A stretch of 64,000 nt of DNA from Ricinus communis (taxonomy: Eukaryota; Streptophyta; Magnoliopsida; Malpighiales; Euphorbiaceae). Numbering within the stretch: position 1 is the first letter of the stretch; each line of letters opens with the position of its first letter. The stretch lies in contig NC_063259.1 in assembly GCF_019578655.1 (NCBI RefSeq), positions 27,267,277 to 27,331,276 on the forward strand. The letters are read 5' to 3'. Shown here piece after piece: positions 1-11,535 of this stretch. Below the pieces are notes generated by a model. It saw only the letters and a list, made by a program, of their open reading frames with translations, was not told the DNA's origin and made no database searches. Position numbers and translations under genes: made by a program.

Positions 1-3000
1 TCGAGACTGGGAAGACAATTTCAACATTAATTTTAGCTTCTCCAGAAGACTTTGCGGATCTGAATAACTGCTGAACTGCTGCGACAATTGCAGTGATCAT
101 TCCTGATTCCGTCCCCAACACAAATTGGAGGTGATCATCGACATTTCTATCCAGTGCCTCTTGAACTCTATGCTTTATGAAATCTAAGATATTCTGGGTG
201 GAACCGACTACCCCCATTCCTCTCCTCTTTGCTTCCATGGCCAAAGAAAACATTTCTCCAGGGACTTCAAGATGAGCAGTTAGGAAAGCATCACAATACA
301 TCTCGTTTATCTTCTCCACAACTTCATGTCCGAAAAGATGATGAACAATACATGTTCCATCCTGATAAAAAAAATTTACAAATTGTCAATTGCTTGAGGG
401 AAAAAAAAAGCAGCAGTAGGGCATTAGCCAAGAAAAAAGAATCCTAAGTTTTACACAGCTTGATAAAAATATAGCAGGAATAGAAAGGATTTTTAAACTA
501 TGCTTGAGCATAGCAAATCTCAAGCTTGCAGTGACAGCTTTTCAAGGAGCAATAGCCAAAGTAAAAGTACTAAGACATTTCTCCCCATCCACATGCCAGT
601 AACTCAAACAACTGCACAAGACAATTCCATTGAGTCCAAGGTATCTCTGCCTAACACATATTCTTGATATTTCACTCAAAATCCAAACCTGATTGTTAAA
701 TCTTGGCAAGCGACTCCAGAAAAATCACTTCAAGGGTTTTGCACAAGCATGTGAATCGTTTGAGAGAGAGAGAGAGAGAGAGAGATCTTCTTTTGGTTTC
801 AATACTATGAGCTACAGCAAGATAGGAAAAAGTGATTGGCATGAATAAGTAGCAATACTGGCCTTTGTTCTTCCAAGTACAAAGCCTGAACTCCAAACTA
901 CAGCAACTAGGCCACAGAAGGTGATGCAAATTTCAATCAACTCCTCTTTTCTAACTCCACAGTTTCACAAACATACCCAAGAAGTTGCTTTAACTGAGCT
1001 ATCAAACAACAAAATCCTGTAGAAATTGCTATGAAAGAAATTACAAATCATGGTTGTCAAGTACTGAGCTAGATAATCCAAAAGCTGCTATTCAGCTGGA
1101 ATATCACTATGTAGTACATACTGCCAAGCATGATTCGACTGCAGCATTTATTCACTCAGAGTCTTTTGGTTGTTTGGTTGCACCTAGTCTAGTATCTTGA
1201 AACTAGTATATGAACACAAGATATAGTACAATAATTAATGACCAAATATATGGAAAAACCTTCAAACCCCAATAAAACCCAAAGCACACATCATATGCTG
1301 TATAACTGATGATATGCATAATAAAGTTCATTCCACTTTAGCTTTGTTGAGAATCAAAAAGAGATATCACCTGATAATAATGCAAGCGAGGTAGCACTGC
1401 TTTGATGGACTCTCTACTATGTGCTGGATGTACCTCAGCAATTTCATCATCAGTCATCATTGTCATTTGTTGAAACAGTTTTGCAATATTGGCACCCATG
1501 TAAGAATCAGGCCCATACCATACATTTAGATCTGGAATTTGAGCATAAGCCTGTAGACATGAAGGATATGAGTGGAAAATGGAAAGCTGTCACAATATGC
1601 TGATGTGAACAGAAATGCAGAAGATAAAACAGATAACTGCAATACTGCTAACCTGCAGGATAGTCTGCACAACATTAGAAGAAGTACAGGTGACTGTAGG
1701 CACAATTTCATGAGCGAAAGCTTTCGTCTCAAGTGAGGTATTAATGTAGACAACATGCAAGGAATTAGTAGACCCTGAAGCTGCCTCAAGATAACTCATA
1801 TAATCAGGGCTGGATGCAGCATCTGCTAGAGAACAACCAATTCGCTCATTTGACATTCTATAAACACCAACCTGCATATAAATGTCACCACAAAACGAAC
1901 ATAAGAATTGCTTCAATGGTAATTGTCACCAAAAGAGAGTTGAATCTTCATTTGATACAGCAATCTTCATCTAATATATATACATATATTAAAGAACCTT
2001 CCTTGGCATCCGATCAGCCATTATACCAAACTTTTGAATATTATACTTGTGCGGATTAAGTTCAGAACAAATTCCATATGAGCTCATTCATCAAACATAG
2101 TAAAAGGAGTTTATCATGTACATCTAATTACTATGACTAGTAGCATCAATATACGAGACGCGAATGTAAACAATGACATACCTCTCCAAAGCCAGCCTGA
2201 TCAAGAATTGCACGAACATTTTCAGACATAAAATCAACACCCAAGACTGTTATATATTTGCATCCAGCTTGAGCCATCTTCACAGCCTTATCAGCCATAA
2301 CCAATGAATCAGAAATTTGGATATGTGGCCACTGCTTCTGAGCAGCAGTCAAAACACCTTGAACTTCAGGATCCATATAAAAATGAGCAACAACACCAAT
2401 ATTCTTTTCCTTTAACACATCAACCAGTTGTTGAATCTTCGACTCATCCGGTGACAAGAATCTTGCCTATTAAAAAAGCCAATCAAATCTTATCAGTACC
2501 AATGAAATGAAATATAAGTTAAATTAAAAAGTAGAGGAATATAATAGCTAGCCTGAGCTTCTGCATAGCTTCCTTTAGCCTGAATGCCCTCAGAATTGAT
2601 AATCAAAGAAGGGAAGGGATCAAAAGGCTGTTTTCCTTCTCTTTCAGCGACCAATTTTTTAGTCCTCTTTTGCATACTAACTAACACATTATGCCACGTA
2701 TTCACTCTGGACCTTTCACCACCAGGCAACCCAACATTCAACGCCGCTAAATCCTCCGTAGTAACACTCAAAACCTCCTCCGGAGCCGCCCCATCAAGCA
2801 CAGACAACAAACATGCACAGAATCCTCTAGTAACGTCAGAATCACTGTCAGCTAAAAATCTCATCTTCCCATAATTATCCAACTGGGCGTCGAGCCAGAC
2901 TCGAGAAGTGCAACCCATGACCCGGTTAGAGTCGACCCGAGAAGAGTCCGGAAAAGGAGGGATGGTGGAGGCATAGTGAAGGACACGTTTTAAACGATCA

Positions 3001-3308
3001 ACTGATTCGGGAAAGGATTGGAATTCAGTGATCAGGTTTTGAAGCTTAACAGCCACAAGCTCAGAAGTGGGTGATGAAGAAGAAGAAGAAGAAGTAATAG
3101 CAGAGCAAGAAAAAAGATCAGGAGAACTGCGTTTAGGATTATTCGAGTGAACGCTACATTTGATTGATTTAAAGAAAAAGGACGGACATTTAGCGGTTTT
3201 GTAGGAGAAAAGACGGCGTCTTGGAGAAGGGTTTTGAGATAGAGAAAAGATAGAAGAAGAAGAAGAAGAAGAAGAGGCTTTGATAGAGAGAGTTGCAGAG
3301 GACTCCAT
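1..3308 (-). CDS. QS: Quinolinate synthase, plastid (SufE-NadA fusion), 3' end outside window
   Basis: This enzyme condenses iminoaspartate with dihydroxyacetone phosphate to quinolinate in plastid NAD synthesis, and the fused SufE domain activates a cysteine desulfurase for its Fe-S cluster (known for the plant family). Exons read on the minus strand: 3308-2553, 2466-2182, 1871-1653, 1550-1371 and 361-1, about 600 codons, all in frame. Residues 1-80 are a Ser-rich transit-like leader with two serine runs from trinucleotide repeats. The SufE domain follows at roughly 85-215, with the conserved Cys133 in an MGCTSR context. NadA starts near residue 250; LGVDFMSENVRAIL is the clearest block. About 110 C-terminal residues, including the last cluster cysteines, should lie left of the window. 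The exon 1 donor reads GC rather than GT. Identity is firm; the gene symbol follows the Arabidopsis name. Confidence 0.93.
762..785. repeat. GA dinucleotide microsatellite
   Basis: A run of about twelve GA units lies inside the fourth intron of the quinolinate synthase gene (between exons ending at 1371 and starting at 361). It is a simple sequence repeat with no coding role. Confidence 0.9.
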
Positions 3309-6300
3309 TGAAGAATAATGAAGAAGAAGAGAGGGTGAAGGTTGAATGGCTTTAAAGTGCGTGTATGAGAGGGAAAGGGCAAGTAGGTATGGGTTGGGTA
3401 GGGAGAGGAGTTGATATGGATGGATGTGAAGAAACGAGAAAGAAGAGTGGCCTTTTTAAAATAGAGGAGAGGCTGAGGTCCTAGGAAAGGGAAGTTCGCG
3501 CCACTCAGAGTCACCAATTAAACTAATTAATCGCTGTGGAAAAATTAAAGTTGTCCTGCTGCTGCTGCAGCATAGTTCCAATGAGGTACTGAATGCGACA
3601 ACATAACAGTATCGAGCCATGTTAATTTCCAAATTCGCTAATTGTCAAATTCTCTTCTTCGTTTTCCATTCAACCAAACTCGGCCATCACTCAGTAAGGG
3701 CGTCGCTAAGTTGATCCTGGCGGTTGCTGTAATTAATAGTTTTTTGTTGTTTATTCATAGCATATAACTGTTAGGTTTTACTACGGTGGCCAAATACTCA
3801 ACAGCGCTCGGATGGAAATCTCATATTCGTAAATTTTTTATTTTAAAATACAGATTAAAATAATAAAAATTTACGGTCAGCATTTACTTTTTATATATAC
3901 GTAATCAATGATATAAATATTAATTTGATAGTTTTAAAAGAAAATTAATATATCTTAATTAGAGTTGTAATTAAGAAAAAAATTGTTTGATAAATTTATC
4001 ATTAACATTTAATTTTTTATGTATGTGATTATTAATATAAATATTAATTTGATAGTTCTAAAAGAAATTTAACAATATCTTAATTAGAGGTCTAAAAGAA
4101 TTAATATTCTTTTAGTAGAAGTAGTTCAATTTAGATATGGATTTCTTAATTTTAGATAACGACGTTTAGTTAATTTATACATACAAAATTGAAATTACTA
4201 GTTATTAGTGGTAGACACTAAAAGCGTTCAAAATATATATGATTATAATCATTATAATTTGCGGAAAAATCTATCGAACATCGCTCTCCCAAATTCTAAC
4301 TTCAATTATTATTATTTTTTTTTTTTTAATTTCCCAACGTGCTAATTAGAAATTTGTTTTGGCCGTTGCAGCAATCATGACTGATGCGGAAAACTGTGTA
4401 TTAAAATCCCATCAATTATTGTTTTTTCCGAATGATTAACTATTAATGTTATTATCGGAAACCTGAATATATGAATTGTGTTCTGAGAGGAAATATACAG
4501 GCAAACATCAAAGTCTCACCGGATTAAGAGCAATCTAAATTAATTATAGTAAAAGATGCCATTGACATTCTCATGTGCATTCTACATTGTGAATATGAAT
4601 TCGGCAGCCATTATCAACTTCATTCACACAATAGATTGGGATGGAATTAACAAGATTAGTTTTAGTTTGATTTATATTTATGTCAAATTACTATTTCTTA
4701 ATTTTAATCTGATATATGCAGTAATAATTGTAAAACAAATATCTTTTATAGTTCATATAGTAAAATTTGCATAAACAAAACCATGTATGGTGAACTTGAC
4801 AACATAAAAGGTTAAGTGTAGTTAGTCCATATTATGGAATTGGTCTGTGATTTCATTTACTGAATCAAACACAGGAAAGTAGAGTTTGTCTTATTTCTTT
4901 TAAATAAAATTATTAAATATATTTAAAGCTCGAATTTAAAATTTTAATTAAACTAATTATGATTATACAATAACAATAATATGAGATTTATATCTTTTAC
5001 TCGTGTCCTAGCGTCCGGAAGTTAGATTTGCCCACAATTATTTATTATTTTATAAAATAAATAAATAAGTAAAAAGAGGGTTTGGGATGAGAAGAAGACA
5101 TACAACAGCAACAACATGATTGGGGTAGTCATGCATAGTTGGTCATCCACTACTATACTATCAACTTTAATTAATTTGCCACGTGACTCATATCTTGGCT
5201 CTTAAAGAAATAATTTTCAGAACTATAATCGATTGGATTCCATTAGTGTGCTGATGCTATATTTATAATTGCACATGAAACGACAAAGAAAATCATTCTT
5301 TGTCTTGTTTCTCAACGAATGTCGTTTGTCTTCGTCCCAGTTGTCTCCTTATGTATCAATCATGCAAAGAGGTTATCTGTAACTTGTCTTGGAACAATAT
5401 ATTTTCTGTTCTGCTCCTTCTACACCCCATGCTACCTCCTGGCTAAAGTCATGTGATATAAAATATTTCTTTTGTAATAAGAATTGGCATTATTTTCATA
5501 CTGGGAAACACAGATAACACATCATTTCAATAATCTGTTCCGATTATGCTGTTTGCGCTGCAATAATGCAATTGAATGCCCCGTCATGGGCATGAAAATC
5601 GTGGTGCTACAGACTACAGCTACTACTGCTAATTGCTAGATGTGAATTAGAAAAAAATATCTCTTTGCACCAATAATGCATTCTCCATAATGTGTTCAAA
5701 ATAATGCTATCTTTTCCTTTTCTTTTTCATCTCCACTGTTGCTGTTGTTGTTGTTTTGCTTTGAGGATAATGAGTTGATATCTTGATTTACAATGTCGTG
5801 CAATGATAACCCACAAGCGATAGTGTGCAGGTGATGGCTTTTTTATGATCTGCTGGACTGTTGGGGGACAAACAAAAGAAGATCGTCTTTCCACTTGATT
5901 GCTAATGCAGAATTCGGTTTCCCATTACTAACCAAAATTCCCATAGAGATCAGAAGCATTTTTCATGGCATCAAGTTTCTGATGAGTAACTCCTAATTTA
6001 GATGTTCTTTCTTCAGACGTAAATTCGGAGAAGTAGCGAGAATATATCGATAAGCTGGCTGACTGTGTTGCTAAATTCTATGCAAAGGGGGGTCTCTGAG
6101 CAGAGATTGGTTATTGCAAACATGCCCCTTTACTGTGCAGTGTGCTTTCATGGCGATTTGCAGTAATAAAATTTCTAAAGTTTCTTGATTAAGAAAGAAT
6201 TTGGTTGTGACATGACAGCATTACTTAACATTTAAGACATCAGATATCCTTAATTATCAAGTAATATTTTCACTTCTTTCGCTTTGTTGTGAAAGTAGTT

Positions 6301-7596
6301 AGGATTCTTAATCAGCTAAAGCAATAAGTTTGAGATGTAAGGTTACGATTATCAACATCGACTCCAGCAATGTTTTTGTTTTTTATTAAAAAAAACAAAA
6401 AAAAAAAAAAATAGGAAAACCAATGAGTCAAGCGGGTATAAACTTAGAGGTTGAATCTAAGATTTTAATGGATTACACGAGTCCAGACCTTAGGTTTAAA
6501 TGAATAAATAGTATAGACACGAATCTAAAGTTTAAATGAACTGTGTGATGATTTTTGTTATATTTGATGAAAGTCTTAAGAGGACATAAGGCGAAGATTG
6601 CAATTTCAATTAGTCACATGTACCCGGCTCTTGCTTATACATAAATTACTATACCATCAGATTCGCTATGTGTTTGATGAAAATCCCAAGAGGACATCAA
6701 AGAAAATAAAGGGATAGTTCCAGCTCGAACACTGATAAGAGGCAGTACTGGGATTAGCATTATCATTCGTTCAGCAATAATACAATCCATCTTCTATCTG
6801 CGCCTGTGCACTGCACAAACGATATGTCACTTATCTCATGCCATTATCTGAAATGATACAGAATTGTGAATGTGGTCAAAGCAATGAGAATATACGAGAT
6901 AAAATGTTCCTTATGGTGAAAGGACAATCCAAAATGTCTGAGCTTTTTGTTGTATTTATGTAACTATGCGGTCTGTTTGAAAATACTTCATTACTTGCAA
7001 TTTACTGGTGTTTCGTCCCTATAAATAGTAAGACTAGAGTTCTTGATCTTTCTCGAAGACTCTTTATAGGTAGCTAATTGGCCTCTTTCATTATTGTCGA
7101 AGAGATGGCTCCTCAAATTCATTATAATACAGTAATCAAATTATATTGAAAATTTATTTTAGAAAAAAATTATACATTTTCTGTTGGATTTGAAATGTTA
7201 AACTATTAAATATTATATACTCTGTTATTGGATGTTGAAATTTTTTGATGATTTAATAAGAGACTAATATAAAAATAAAGTAAAAAAAAAAAACAAGGGT
7301 AAAAGTTAGCACTTTCATAAGACACAGGGATCAAATTAAAAACCAAGAAGAAAGAAAGGAGCATCAGTGACGCAAAGCATGATGATAAATCTCTAATTTA
7401 TAAGGTTTAGGGTACTTTGAATATTTCTATTTCAAACAAAGCTTTGATAGGCAAAAATTTATTTAGATGACTAAATTTTTCCTTTTTTTCCCTCTTATTG
7501 TATAAAAAAATGAAAATGTTAACCCAAACAATAATAAATTAGTACTCTCATGTTTCTTCTCTTCTCTTCCTTTCCTTACTGCCAAACCAAACATGA
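3309..7596. other. Gene-free interval upstream of quinolinate synthase
   Basis: No credible coding region was found here on either strand; the short open frames have no family signature and low-complexity composition. The first few hundred bases should hold the quinolinate synthase promoter and 5' UTR, but I see no clear TATA box. The part from 3.8 to 5.1 kb is strongly AT-rich, while 5.2-6.9 kb is of more mixed composition and could hold untranslated or decayed sequence that I do not recognise. An A-rich run is near 6387-6412. Confidence 0.6.
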
Positions 7597-7945
7597 TGAT
7601 ACGAAACCTCCAAGAAAGCCCGAGAACCCCTTTGATTATTACGGACCCCAACAACATTAATTTGAAAACCTCAATAATAACTCAATCTCAACCCCTAAGA
7701 AGGCTAGAATTCAGATTGAATTGCTTAGAAAGATGATCAAAGATCTAGAATAAAGAAAACTTGTTTCTAAGTTCCGGATTCAAAACACTCCACAAAAAGA
7801 TGATCAATCTACTTGAATGTTTCTTTAGTATGTACTCTACTCAAGAACACAAAGACAAAAGCAAACAGCCTTTTAGTTGTAATTCATCAATAATCTAAAG
7901 TGAAATTTGTTTTAGGCCTTTATATAGCCTTTACAAGACCCAAAA
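7597..7945 (-). repeat. Left LTR-like direct repeat (3' LTR, truncated)
   Basis: Starts TGATACG and runs in clear parallel with 10207-10545, with scattered substitutions and small indels. Read on the minus strand it carries a TATATAAA box at about 7918-7926, as expected of a U3 promoter. Its U3 side is cut off: similarity stops a few bases before the stop codon of the gag relic, so this copy is only part of an LTR. Confidence 0.75.
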
Positions 7946-7953
7946 AGGGCATC

Positions 7954-9347
7954 TTAGACCACAATCACACTACAAGCCTTGCCTTGAACATAGCATCTTG
8001 TATGGAATAAATTATCTTGTTGCTCCTCATGGCTATCCTCCTTCAATTGAGTGTTAAGAGTATGCCTAATAACCAGCAAATTACCTCTAGTTGGCTCCTC
8101 AATGCTCTCGTCATTACAATCCTCCAATTCTGGGATCTCATCATCATCACTCTCATTGTTGCCTTCATCTTCATCAGTCATTATCTCAATATTTCTCAAG
8201 GTCATAACCCTCTTATTTGGACATTCTGTGCTAATATGACCTACACCTTGGCACTTCCAACATTTAATATCTCTATTTCTCACCTTAGGCTCTTCGACTT
8301 TGGATTTGTCTTTAGAATTCGAATATGCCTTCCTCTTTCCACCATCATGAACAACCTTATTTTTACCCTTAAAATCACTCTTTCTGTCTCTTTTCCAAGA
8401 ACTAGGATTGAAATAAGGTTTGGAAACATATCTTGCTACTCCTCTTCCTTGGAGTTGTTTGTCCACCTTGATGGCAATATGCACTATCTCTTCTAACTCT
8501 ACATAAGGCTGCAAATCAACTCAATCCACTATGTCTTTATTCAAACCAGCCAAGAAACGTGCCATAGTAGTCTCCGTATCTTCATTTATTTTAGCTCTAG
8601 TCATGATCATTTCCACATCTTTATAATAGTCATTAACATTCCTACTATCTTGTTTAAGAACCTGAAGTCTTTGCAGAAGTTCTCTATGAAAATGTCTAGG
8701 CACAAATCTCTTTCTCATGACAGACTTAAGATCATGCCAAGTCTCAATTGGATACCCAAATTTCTTCTTCTATTAGTCTCCAATTGGTCACACCAAGCTA
8801 TAGCATAATCTAAAAATTGAATAATGGCAAGCTTGACTTTTTTTTCTTTACTAAATTGATGGCAATCAAATATAAGCTCAACTTATTTTTTCCGTTACAA
8901 ATAAGCCTCTGGATATGATTTACCTCTGAAATTAGGAATTTTCAATTTAATGCTTCCCAAGTTCCTATCTACAAAGTCATCATCATCATGGTTTCTTCCA
9001 TAGAATGCATTATCATACATCCTTCTTCTACTTCTACCAGCACCGTGACCTCCTCTATCTCCTCCTCTAGGTATAACTCCTCCAACAAGAGTTGCATTAT
9101 CATCCTCAAACTCGTATTCATCATCCAAATTATCAGTTTGAGGTATTTGATTTCTATCATCTCTTTGCCCTTTATTGTGTTCTGGTGTGGCTCTTTCAAC
9201 AGCTTGCAACCTTACATCCATACGCTCTAACATTTCCCTCACGTTCTCCATAGTGCGGTACAAACGTGCAAATTCAGCTTGTTGAGCCTCAAGCAATCTA
9301 GCCACATCAACATGGTCAGCTCCTCTACCTTCATCTTGGTCAAACAT
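7954..9347 (-). pseudogene. Ty3/gypsy gag relic with CCHC zinc knuckle
   Basis: Minus-strand reading gives a recognisable plant Ty3/gypsy gag in three pieces: 9347-8895 (N-terminal region with acidic and RGG-like stretches, ending near a KIPNFRG block), 8718-8521 (capsid-like part) and 8514-7954 (linker plus one CCHC knuckle, CWKCQGVGHISTEC, near 8208-8262). A shift after 8895 and an in-frame stop near 8521 show that it is decayed. The last frame ends at GKACSVIVV then stop, exactly where gag normally passes into the aspartic protease. Protease, reverse transcriptase, RNase H and integrase are all missing before the left LTR-like repeat. Chance antisense frames over this stretch were ignored. 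Confidence 0.88.
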
Positions 9348-10193
9348 TGTTGTAATAAAAGGTTAGAAAATTTTAAAAAAATAATTTAAGGACCTCACAA
9401 CACTCTCTTACATGTATACAGTCAACAGATGGGGTTGGTCACTCGTATTTCGCTCAAGTAATTTATTTTGCTCACGGCTTCCCTCACACTATTCTGGCTA
9501 ATTTCTTTCCTGTTCTTAGGCGAATCATACTTTTAGAACAATTCAAATAGCCTGCTTTGTGCAGATTTCAAAATCTGAAATTTTCAAAATAAGTTTAAAG
9601 CAAATTGGCTAAAACAAGAAATTTAATACTAGAAGCAAAAATAAAATATATGGCAATTTAAATAGAAGCAAAAGACGTATGAAAAATAAAATTGACAAAT
9701 TTGATTAGGACAAATTCAGAAGGTAATTTCTTTTGAAGAACACTCAAACAGCCTCAAAAGTAATTAATCAATTATTAATAACTATAATAAACACACAATA
9801 AATGTAGACAACTATAGTTCAAATCTTATTAGGAAGATCTAAAACCACAATTCCATATTTATTTATTTTTCTTTAAAAAATAAATTTCCAAATTTGTATT
9901 TCTTTTTTTCTTCTAAACAATAAGTTTTTTATCCTTTTTTTTATACTTTTTTTCTTCTTTTTTTTAACCACAGACACCAAATCTAATTTGAAAACACTAT
10001 AATTGATAAAAGAAAATTAGATCAAACAATCAAACAAGTTCAGAATTCAGAGGGACAATAATAACTCAAATGAAGAGAAAACAAAGAAAACACAAGATCA
10101 ACAAGAGATAAACTTAGAGGAACAAAAGAAAAACAAGAATTCAGAATCAAAAACAAAGAATTATTAAGAATAAAACCTGATCTAGAGCCAAAA

Positions 10194-10204
10194 CTCTGAT
10201 ACCA
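10194..10204 (-). other. Retroelement primer-binding site (tRNA-iMet type)
   Basis: On the minus strand the sequence is TGGTATCAGAG, two bases after the end of the right LTR-like repeat. This matches the usual plant primer site complementary to the 3' end of initiator methionine tRNA. It fixes the orientation of the element as minus and the inner LTR edge at 10207. Confidence 0.85.
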
Positions 10205-10206
10205 AA

Positions 10207-10545
10207 TGATACGGAACCTCCACAAATAAGTCTGAGAACCCCTTTGATTATTACGGACCCCCATAATATTCACTTGAAAAAATCTCAACCTCTAAGAAGG
10301 CTAAAATTCAGATTGTTTAGAAAGATGATCAAAGATCTAGCATAAAGAAAACTTGTTTCTAAATTCTAGATTCGAGACACTCCATAAAAAGGTAATTAGC
10401 CTACTTGAATGTTTTTTTAGTATGTATTTTACTCAAGAACACAAAGATAAAAGTAAACAACTTTTTGGTTGTATTCATCAATAATCCGAAGTGAAATTCA
10501 TTTTAGGTCTTTATATAGCCTTTAGAAGACTTAAAAATTGATATT
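10207..10545 (-). repeat. Right LTR-like direct repeat (5' LTR)
   Basis: Parallel to 7597-7945 and also starting TGATACG. It has the same TATATAAA box on the minus strand (about 10510-10518). The coordinates give only the portion that aligns with the left copy; the 5' LTR of a minus-strand element should continue to the right into the AT-rich sequence before 11 kb. Confidence 0.72.
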
Positions 10546-11535
10546 CTAAAATAAACAAATTCAACTTAACATAAACAAATTTGGACAACACATTATCAAA
10601 GCAATAAAACTAATATTAAATTGAAGTGTTTTAAGCAGTCCATTATGACAAAAATACAAACATTTAACTCCACTCAATTAATAAGGCTAAAAACTAAAAA
10701 TAAATTTAAATAAATTTATTTTGAAATTGAACTTAAATTAAATTGTAAATAATTTTATTTGATCCTATCTCCAAGCTTTATATTCCTTGAGTTAAATTTA
10801 CTAAACCATGTAGATGACTAATTAACTTGTGATCTTTGTTATAGGTCATAATTGGATTAACAAAGCAAATATTGCGCATGAACTTTTTAATTTTTCTTTA
10901 TTCATAAAATACCTCTAATCTGTTTTCCCAAAAATAAGAATATCTACAAATTCACAAAATTAAAAGTTAGATAAAATACTATAGACCAACTTGATAAAGA
11001 TCGCAAATTTACAGATTTCCAAACTTCGTTGATTTGATAAAATCTACAATCTTCAATTGTTTCGTTCCAGACAGAAATATCCATCATCAGGCGCTAATCT
11101 AAGGTCAGAGTCAGCCGCAGAATTAATTCAAACGCGAGAAGATTTAAAGTATCATGATTTAGAACGCTAGTAATATATTATATCATAAATATTTCATTAC
11201 AGAAAATCCCACCATTTTACGAATTACCCAGGTCAAAGAAATTTATCGGATGGATGGATGTACTACTGGATAAAAAATAATTCATTGTCAAAGATAAAAT
11301 TGCAATAAACAATTTATAGCGCTTCCAGCTCAGCATTTCAGTTGTATGGAAACTACATAATAGAGTTGGTGTTAGTAAGAAGAGACCCTATATACATCCG
11401 CCAGGTCCTATGGTCGATAGCAGCACAAAGAAAGATTTATCCTTCATCTTCTTCATCATCTCAGACTGCCTATCGACAACAACTGTTAATCATTTACAGC
11501 AACCTGCTTGCCCTTAATGGTGGCCTATCAGGTAG
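10546..11535. other. Gene-free AT-rich interval
   Basis: Probably the U3 remainder of the 5' LTR followed by the 3' UTR of the AFC2-like kinase on the minus strand. No coding potential was recognised. Confidence 0.5.

Larger units (their letters stand above)
7597..10545 (-). mobile_element. Internally deleted Ty3/gypsy LTR retrotransposon
   Basis: Two parallel LTR-like repeats (7597-7945 and 10207-10545) flank a gag relic on the minus strand. Just inside the right repeat is a primer-binding site matching the 3' end of initiator tRNA-Met. The order LTR, PBS, gag, partial LTR is that of a minus-strand element whose pol genes, polypurine tract and part of the 3' LTR were removed in one deletion ending near 7945-7954. 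The outer right boundary is not resolved, because U3 upstream of the TATA box probably extends beyond 10545. I found no convincing target-site duplication. Confidence 0.78.

Noticed and set aside
4556..4774. 72-codon frame in the spacer upstream of quinolinate synthase
   Set aside because: Ile/Asn/Phe-rich translation of AT-rich DNA with no motif or gene context.
5800..6000. Possible box C/D snoRNA from TGATGG/TGATGA and CTGA words
   Set aside because: The boxes are not at proper spacing with terminal pairing, and the words are too short to support a call.
8017..8496. Open frame of 159 codons on the plus strand over the retroelement
   Set aside because: It is antisense to the gag relic, whose minus-strand reading has a zinc knuckle and clear family features.
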